A stretch of 64,000 bases of DNA from Colias croceus. Taxonomy: Eukaryota; Arthropoda; Insecta; Lepidoptera; Pieridae. Made by a program: the position numbers and the translations under genes. The stretch lies in the NCBI RefSeq assembly GCF_905220415.1, contig NC_059538.1, positions 7,564,001 to 7,628,000 of the forward strand, read 5' to 3'. Shown one piece after another: positions 56,533-64,000 of this stretch. The notes under the pieces are model-generated. The model had not been told where the DNA came from. It saw only the letters and a list, made by a program, of their open reading frames with translations, and did no database searches. Position 1 is the stretch's first letter. Each line of letters starts with the position of its first letter.

Positions 56533-59500
56533 GTGTACTTCGAAGACTGGTACTGGAACTCATAGACGAGTGGAGCTAGGTGTGCCGAGTTTGGGCTCGT
56601 TTTGTTAGTAATGTTGAGACCTTACCTCCGGACTTGATGGAATGACCTGCAGGTGTACTTCGAAGACTGCTACTGGAACTAATAGACGAGTAGAGCTAGG
56701 TGTGCCGAGTTTGGGCTCGTTTTGTTAGTTATGTTGAGACCTTACCTCCGGACTTGATGGAGTGACCTGCAGGTGTACTTCGAAGACTGCTACTGGAACT
56801 AAAAGATGGTTAGAGCTAGGTGTGCCGAGTTTGGGCTCATTTTGTTAGTTATGTTGAGACCTTACCTCCGGACTTGATGGAGTGACCTGCAGGTGCATTT
56901 ACAAAATATGTTTTATTAATTAATGTAATAATATAGTGTCGACTTATAAAAATACTACAGGTTTGCCGGCAGCTTCGCCTGCATCATTTTTAAATTTAAC
57001 CCAAATTCGGCGCCATTTTGAAATTCTTTGTTAATTGACCGATTTCGTTCAAAATCGATATCTGAGGATCCTTAGGATCACAAAACAGGAAACTGTTACA
57101 AAAATTTGAAAAAGTCAACGCCATTTTGAAATTTTCTGTTATTGTACCGATTTCGTTCAAAATCGATATCTGAGGCTCCCTGGGATCGCAAAACAGGAAA
57201 CTGGTACCAAAATTTTAAAAAGTCAGCGCCATTTTGAAATTCTTTGTTATTGTACCGATTTCGTTCAAAATCGATATCTGAGGATCCTTAGGATCACAAA
57301 ACAGGAAACTGTTACCAAAATTGAAAAAAAGTCAACGCCATTTTGAAATTTTCTGTTATTGTACCGATTTCGTTCAAAATCGATATCTGAGGCTCCCTGG
57401 GATCGCAAAACAGGAAACTGGTACCAAAATTTTAAAAAGTCAGCGCCATTTTGAAATTCTTTGTTATTGTACCGATTTCGTTCAAAATCGATATCTCAGG
57501 CTCCCTGGGATCGCAAAACAGGAAACTGGTACCAAAATTTTTAAAAGTCAGCGCCATTTTGAAATTCTTTGTTATTGTACCGATTTCGTTCAAAATCGAT
57601 ATCTGAGGCTCCCTGGGATCGCAAAACAGGAAACTGGTACCAAAATTTTTAAAAGTCAGCGCCATTTTGAAATTCTTTGTTATTGTACCGATTTCGTTCA
57701 AAATCGATATCTGAGGCTCCCTGGGATCGCAAAACAGGAAACTGGTACCAAAATTTTAAAAAGTCAGTGCCATTTTGAAATTCTTTGTTATTGTACCGAT
57801 TTCGTTCAAAATCAATATCTGAGGATCCTTAGGATCACAAAACAGGAAACTGTTACCAAAATTGAAAAAAAGACAACGTCATTTTGAAATTTTCTGTTAT
57901 TGTACCGATTTCGTTCAAAATCGATATCTGAGACTCCCTGGGATCACAAAATAGGAAAATGGTACCGAAATTTAAAAAATTCGGCGCCATTATGAAATTC
58001 TTTGTTAATTGACATATTTCGTTCAAAATCGATACCTGAGGATCCTTAGGATCAAACTCAGCTCTGCTGGTTACGCTGGCAGAAAGATTCGACAGTTAAC
58101 TGACATAGAAACTGCAAGAATTGTATATTTTGCTTCTTTACCAGCTGAATTTATTAAATTTTGGTACCAGTTTCCTATTTTGCGATCGTAGATCCTCAGA
58201 TATCGATTTTGAAGGAAATCGGTACAACAAAGAATTTCAAAATGGCGCTGATTTTTTAAAATTTTGGTACCAGTTTCCGGTTTTGTGATCCTAGAGATCT
58301 TTAGATATCGATTTTGAACGAAATCAGTACAATAACAAAAATTTCAAAATGGCGTTGACTTTTTTTATTTTAGTAACAGTTTCCTGTTTTGTGATCCTAA
58401 GGATCCTCAGATATCGATTTTGAACGAAATCGGTACAATAACAAAAAAATCAAAATGGCGTTGACTTTTTTAAATTTCGGTACCATTTTCCTTTTTTGTG
58501 ATCCCAGGGAGCCTCAGATATCGATTTTGAACGAAATCGGTACAATAATAAAGAATTTCAAAATGGCGCTGACTTTTTAAAATTTTGGTACCAGTTTCCT
58601 GTTTTGCGATCCCAGGGAGCCTCAGATATCGATTTTGAACGAAACCGGTACAATAACAAAGAATTTCAAAATGGCGCTGACTTTTAAAAGTTTTGGTACC
58701 AGTTTCCTGTTTTGCGATCCCAGGGAGCCTCAGATATCGATTTTGAACGAAATCGGTACAATAACAAAGAATTTCAAAATGGCGCTGACTTTTTAAAATT
58801 TTGGTACCAGTTTCCTGTTTTGCGATCCCAGGGAGCCTCAGATATCGATTTTGAACGAAATCGGTACAATAACAAAGAATTTCAAAATGGCGCTGACTTT
58901 TTAAAATTTTGGTACCAGTTTCCTGTTTTGCGATCCCAGGGAGCCTCAGATATCGATTTTGAACGAAATCGGTACAATAACAAAGAATATCAAAATGGCG
59001 CTGACTTTTAAAAATTTTGGTACCAGTTTTCTGTTTTGCGATCCCAGGGAGCCTCAGATATCGATTTTGAACGAAATCGGTACAATAACAAAGAATTTCA
59101 AAATGGCGCTGACTTTTTAAAATTTTGGTACCAGTTTCCTGTTTTGCGATCCCAGGGAGCCTCAGATATCGATTTTGAACGAAATCGGTACAATAACAGA
59201 AAATTTCAAAATGGCGTTGACTTTTTTTCAATTTTGGTAACAGTTTCCTGTTTTGTGATCCTAAGGATCCTCAGATATCGATTTTGAACGAAATCGGTCA
59301 ATTAACAAAGAATTTCAAAATGGCGCCGAATTTGGGTTAAATTTAAAAATGATGCAGGCGAAGCTGCCGGCAAACCTGTAGTATTTTTATAAGTCGACAC
59401 TATATTATTACATTAATTAATAAAACATATTTTGTAAATGCACCTGCAGGTCACTCCATCAAGTCCGGAGGTAAGGTCTCAACATAACTAACAAAATGAG

Positions 59501-59826
59501 CCCAAACTCGGCACACCTAGCTCTAACCATCTTTTAGTTCCAGTAGCAGTCTTCGAAGTACACCTGCAGGTTATTCCATCAATTCCGGAGGTAAGGTCTC
59601 AACATAACTAATAAAACGAGCCCAAACTCGGCACACCTAGCTCTACTCGTCTTTTAGTTCCAGTAGCAGTCTTCGAAGTACACCTGCAGGTCACTCCATC
59701 AAGTCCGGAGGTAAGGTCTCAACATAACTAACAAAACGAGCCCAAACTCGGCACACCTAGCTCTACTCGTCTATTAGTTCCAGTAGCAGTCTTCGAAGTA
59801 CACATGCAGGTCACTCCATCAAGTCA
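56533..59826. mobile_element. 3.3-kb palindrome of nested tandem arrays (fold-back type element)
   Basis: The left arm begins with three exact-period 120-bp units (56533-56892; each starts GTGTACTTCGAAGACTG), then a 110-bp unique stretch, then about ten units of about 107 bp (57005-58053) containing TTCGTTCAAAATCGATATCT. The right arm (about 58155-59826) carries the same parts in inverted order and orientation, with about eleven 107-bp units and three 120-bp units. The hinge is 58054-58150. Long internally repetitive inverted arms are characteristic of fold-back/Galileo-type elements (P superfamily); that link is inference. No transposase lies inside it. Confidence 0.85.
58054..58150 (+). pseudogene. 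LINE reverse-transcriptase-like fragment in the palindrome hinge
   Basis: The hinge reads in one open frame LSSAGYAGRKIRQLTDIETA and RIVYFASLPAEF. From memory, R-K-I-R-x-L-T-D-x-E-T-A-R-x-V-Y-F is a conserved stretch in the thumb region of Jockey/CR1-type reverse transcriptases common in Lepidoptera. Only about 30 residues remain; the flanking sequence is the repeat array. Confidence 0.55.
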
Positions 59827-60876
59827 GAAACTAAATATGAAATTTATAATCCCATAAGTATGAAAAACTATAAATAAAATCTTTAAACACCAAGGGGTGT
59901 GCCTTGGTTGTCGGTGCAGAATGCGTCAATGATCAAGTTTATTTGGTCAAATATTTTGTATACGTACAGCGATCTTTTCGTAAACGAGGAGCTGCCTACA
60001 AGCGTCACAGCGTCTACTCACAAAGGCGTCCGAGCGCCGACTAAATTACTAAAATATTTCATTACAAATTTTTGTACAATAAATCAAGATAGTGTCAAAT
60101 AAAATAACCCTTATTTCCATGCAATAAGTATCACGCGTTACAGTTAAATATGTGAAAAAATAAGATTTGATTTTAATTTTTTTCTCAGCTTATTTGTAAC
60201 ATTTTGATAGTTTTAGTTCCTACCTTTTTGAGTTGGACATGTCTGCTTACTTAAAATATTTTTAAATAAGTAAATTTATTTTATTAAATAATAGAAAAAT
60301 GCTTCTATATTCATCACGATATTGTCAATTTTGTGTGAAGAGGCAACGGAAATTATTTTTTACAATATTATAAACCAAAATTTTCGATTAAATAATTCCT
60401 ACCATTTAAAGATTAAGGAGTAATCTATCTATGGTAATTATTAGTCAAATTTGGTTTTGTATTATTTTGCCGCAAAATGCATCGAAAAACTGCTTATTTT
60501 TGTCAGATTCGTAAACGCGTCCTTAAATAGCAAATATAAAACTGAAAATGTCAACGTGAAAACCCTATAATTTTACTCTGCGAAACAAATAAACTTAAAA
60601 GTACGGTAGCGGATAAAATCTGGTATAATGATTGTTTTTATAAATAGGACACAATGAGACGTCATCGTGAGTTTCTTAGAAATTTAATTTAGGTAGAGTA
60701 GGTAGGAGTAATTTTTACAAGTAGCGTTGACTCAATCAACAACACGTGGATAATTTAAATGTGGAAAGATGATCACATCGCGATCACAATGACAATTATT
60801 TTCAATTCATTTGTTGGGAATGTGAGAAATTTTCCAGCCTCTTTGCTCGCTGGTAGTTGCGGTACCTATATATATA
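59827..60876. other. No feature recognised
   Basis: AT-rich sequence between the palindrome and a Helitron-like element. A 67-codon frame at 59899-60102 has no known motif. Confidence 0.4.
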
Positions 60877-61047
60877 ACTAGCGGTCCGCCCCGGCTTCGC
60901 CCGTGGTACATATTAACGTTTTCTTTACATAAGAACCATCCTCGTACTTCAAGGAATATAATAAAAAAAGAATTATCGAAATCGGTTCAGCCGTTCTCGA
61001 GTTATGCGCTTACCAACACATTTTGGGATTCATTTTTATATTATAGA
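60877..61047 (-). mobile_element. Helitron-like element, inverse relative of 33841-34010
   Basis: ACTAGCGGTCCGCCCCGGCT on the + strand, then CATAAGAACCATCCTCGTAC and GGTTCAGCCGTTCTCGAGTT. Confidence 0.75.
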
Positions 61048-61049
61048 AG

Positions 61050-64000
61050 ATATGTATATACGAGTGTGTGTTACTATTATATTATTTTGTGTATCATTCC
61101 ATGAAATGGATTACGTGTAGATAGATTTGTATTATGTAATCTAAAATCTGTAAATGTAAAAAATAATAGTAATCTACATAGGTAAAACATCTCAGTCCTA
61201 TTGTTAATTAATTTTTTACATGCACGCGTACTCAGACAAGTAAGAAAAATGCAAATATTAAAAAATATAATTATATTCGATATGTATATTCTCGGAAGAA
61301 ACAATTACATGAACATCAATACACGCACATGGTTTTACCGAAGGAAATCTATAACAACGTGAATACATAAAAGGTAAAAAGAAATAAAAAGCAAAGTGCA
61401 GACAGAGTGCGGTGCCCTTTGTGGACTCCCGTCTCAAGTTTTTGTTCCTCTGCAAATGTTATGTCTGCTATAAAGGTAGGACGCAATTATTATGATATTA
61501 ACGTTTCTTAAGAATGAGAATATCATTTTTTAAGAGCATTAAGTCGGACCATTTTACATACCACCAAAATAAAGAAAAAGCGGAGTGCGACTGTGTATTT
61601 TACACTGTGTTGTTTCCATTTTAATTTTAATCTAGATTAGAAGCACCATTTTTAAGTATCAATGAAAAGGGTCGATCAACGGTCGGTTAAAGGTCTCAAA
61701 AAAAGAGCTAAGATGAGGTCATAGCCGCACCGGCGCACCGGCAGACCCTGCAGACCGGGGCCGGCGAAATCATCCGAAATACGAACCGGTCTTTGACCCG
61801 CGTGTCGGCTTACACATAACTTGCGGCCACAAATCATTCGTGCATCACCTATACACTATACAGAGACAAAGGATACCTGTTTATTCATATACTGTTAGTA
61901 GCTTTTTGCTCCACGATGATCGACTGTGCTTATATTCATATAATACATTGTATAAAGTGAAGATAAAAATACATCGCATCATTACTCGCTTGGATCATAA
62001 GCATTTCAATGTATAAACATTTTTTTATTGCATACCCCATATGTCATATATAAAGTTCCATAATAGAAGCATTTCTAAAAGGTGGAATTACCCATTATAG
62101 AGAATCCGGAATCTCGATTATTGCCTTTAATTACTCGTAAGCACCACGGCTCACCTCTGCAGTATTTATAGTCATTATATAGGCATCAGTCATCCCAAGT
62201 TATGCTTGGTTGTTAACAGCTTTTAAAACATCCACCGTAATTGTTAAATCAAACGTCTGAAATAGCATCATTTTGCTCCCTAATAAATCTTGAATTGTAG
62301 GATATAATAAGTTGATATTAATTGAGTCTTAGTTATAATGATGAGCCCGTTCAGTGAATAGAGAATGTGCTTGTGAGTCGAGTTCTCTGTAACTCGACAA
62401 TCTTGAGCAGCCAAGCGTCAATTCCTAGTCGAGTGTAAAAAATGTACTAAGGCTCTCACTGCTTCTGCGAATTAGCTGTAATTCTGGCTTACATTTAATA
62501 CGCTTTCTTGTTTGTTTGATATAGGGGCGATTGTCTATGGATCGATAGTCGATTCATTTAATTAACTGATCGTTTTATTAAAAATCTAATTATAAACTTG
62601 GAACTAGCGAACAAACTTTACTGCACAGCGGCCACTTCATTCATCGGTTTGATATTGCGACATAATACAACATTGAATGAATCCACTCTCGACATAATAT
62701 TGGCTGAAAGTATTTAAAGAAATTATGTATAGGTAACAGTAAACCTCCTAAGTACAATACATATTGACATTCTAGTTCGCAGACACAGTATACCTTTCAC
62801 ACCCGCTTACTATATGCACGGAGCAAATATTTATGTATAACAGTTAACTAACGCTGGCCTTTGGCTCTCCGTTCAGGGAATAAGCGGCTTAAAGTAACTT
62901 ATTAGGATAGCGATGCCTATCAACTATCATTAGTTTTATCTATCCCTCCCACACAGGCGCAATTCGCAAACGAGTACACATCGAAGCACGAATCGTACTA
63001 ATGAGGGGAGCGTGCTGAGGTTCCACGAAGGAGTAATTAGGGCTAGTGGCCGCCAAATTGACACCGCCCCGAGCAACTGGAACAGTTCTTTGTTGGAATT
63101 CACGTGTTGGCCGTTTCTCTGAAAGAACCACAATTATATGCAGTTGTCGCAGAGCACAGCCACGAACCCCTCGCATTACCCGGTAATCACACGTCGCCGC
63201 GTCACGCACCGATGACAATAATGACACTAACTATAGATGCGATTGTGGGAAATGCGATACGGGTAATCATGGAAACTATACTCGACGGATTCCAGATTCA
63301 TATCAGAAAGGGCGCAATTGTCTGCTAACAATTTAGTGAACTTCTTGTTAACGACATTAATATAGTGTCACTGGATTAGAAATAGACTTACAAGAATCGT
63401 GTTTCACATTTAATAAAACATACTGCACTATTGATTATGTTTTGCAATAAAACTAAGCGTTAAGCACTAAACCCATTACAGCGATTTCGCCGAATCCAAG
63501 CTATAAAGTTCTATAGTCCTATATTACACTTCGCTGATTTAATTCCGATTAAATATGTTATATATTCACTACTCTGGATTGAAGAGGACTCAAATTAAAT
63601 TATATAATATCAATGTAATAACTTAAACATCGATTGCATTTATAAATAAACACATATTTATGTTTATTGTATACAATTTCATTTAAACTCTGCATTAGGT
63701 ACTTATATAAATGATTGATACGACATATTTTTAAACGGGTTACTACAATATAGCATATAACATAATATAATAACATATATCTTTCATGAAACAAAACAAG
63801 ATAAAAGGGGATATTAAACTAATATGACTTGGATACCTTATTTATAAACTGTATAAGGCAAGCGATTTACCATCACTTAATGCAGCACAGTTGCCGTAAA
63901 AACACTACAATTCAGTATAGAAACAAAATTAATAAGAACTATTAGGGATGATTACTAAACCACTAAACTTATACAAAATTATAATTAATATTATTTCGAG
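61050..64000. other. No gene recognised
   Basis: AT-rich, except 62930-63310, which is of more even base composition with open frames on both strands but no recognisable motif. It may hold a missed 5' exon or regulatory DNA of the receptor gene. Confidence 0.35.

Noticed and set aside
57321..59231. Open frames of 188 and 253 codons with repeated KSQRHFEILCYCTDF-type units
   Set aside because: They are translations of the 107-bp tandem units in both arms of the palindrome; no start context or splice sites support a gene.
62936..63328. Overlapping open frames on both strands
   Set aside because: Balanced base composition makes them interesting, but no motif, signal peptide or phase-compatible splice site could be assigned.

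Overview
This is a eukaryotic, AT-rich, intron-dense nuclear window, most likely from a moth or butterfly (Lepidoptera). The evidence is short exons with GT-AG introns, a tRNA-headed SINE, many short Helitron-like elements ending in a GC-rich hairpin plus CTAGT, several MITE families, and LINE 3' tails of the type common in lepidopteran genomes (family names are from memory). There are no operons, ribosome binding sites, CRISPR arrays or intact RNA genes.

Two host genes face each other tail to tail. On the + strand, 6208-32411 holds 23 consecutive exons of an ABC transporter of the ABCC4/MRP4 type. All exon phases join without a break (1,296 codons plus stop), covering most of TMD1, NBD1, TMD2 and NBD2; only the N-terminus (roughly 90 residues by family comparison) is missing, presumably upstream of the window. 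On the - strand, 54995-36754 holds nine exons of a receptor with at least two immunoglobulin domains, one transmembrane helix and a TIR domain, in the style of the vertebrate IL-1 receptor/IL1RAP family. Its 5' exons are not found and probably lie beyond 64000. The coding 3' ends are about 4.3 kb apart.

The introns are full of transposable elements. Main items: a hAT-like MITE nested in another MITE (2438-3063), with a related empty site at 40392-40531; nested Harbinger-like elements (7781-8620); a decayed P-element/THAP transposase (43080-45743) inside the receptor's TIR intron, next to a 0.7-kb fold-back (42148-42844); a very young 221-bp fold-back (46883-47103); a 1.74-kb inverted-repeat element with many internal copies of one motif (52432-54174); and a 3.3-kb palindrome built of tandem arrays (56533-59826) whose hinge carries a piece resembling LINE reverse transcriptase.

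The most unusual points are: (1) a 79-bp minisatellite repeated 11 times that copies the end of the last TIR exon together with its splice donor, giving 11 tandem 5' splice sites; (2) a second, mostly synonymous copy of an ABCC4 TMD2 exon that could splice in phase as an alternative exon, plus a third remnant; (3) an insect IL-1R-like Ig-TIR receptor with diverged TIR boxes.
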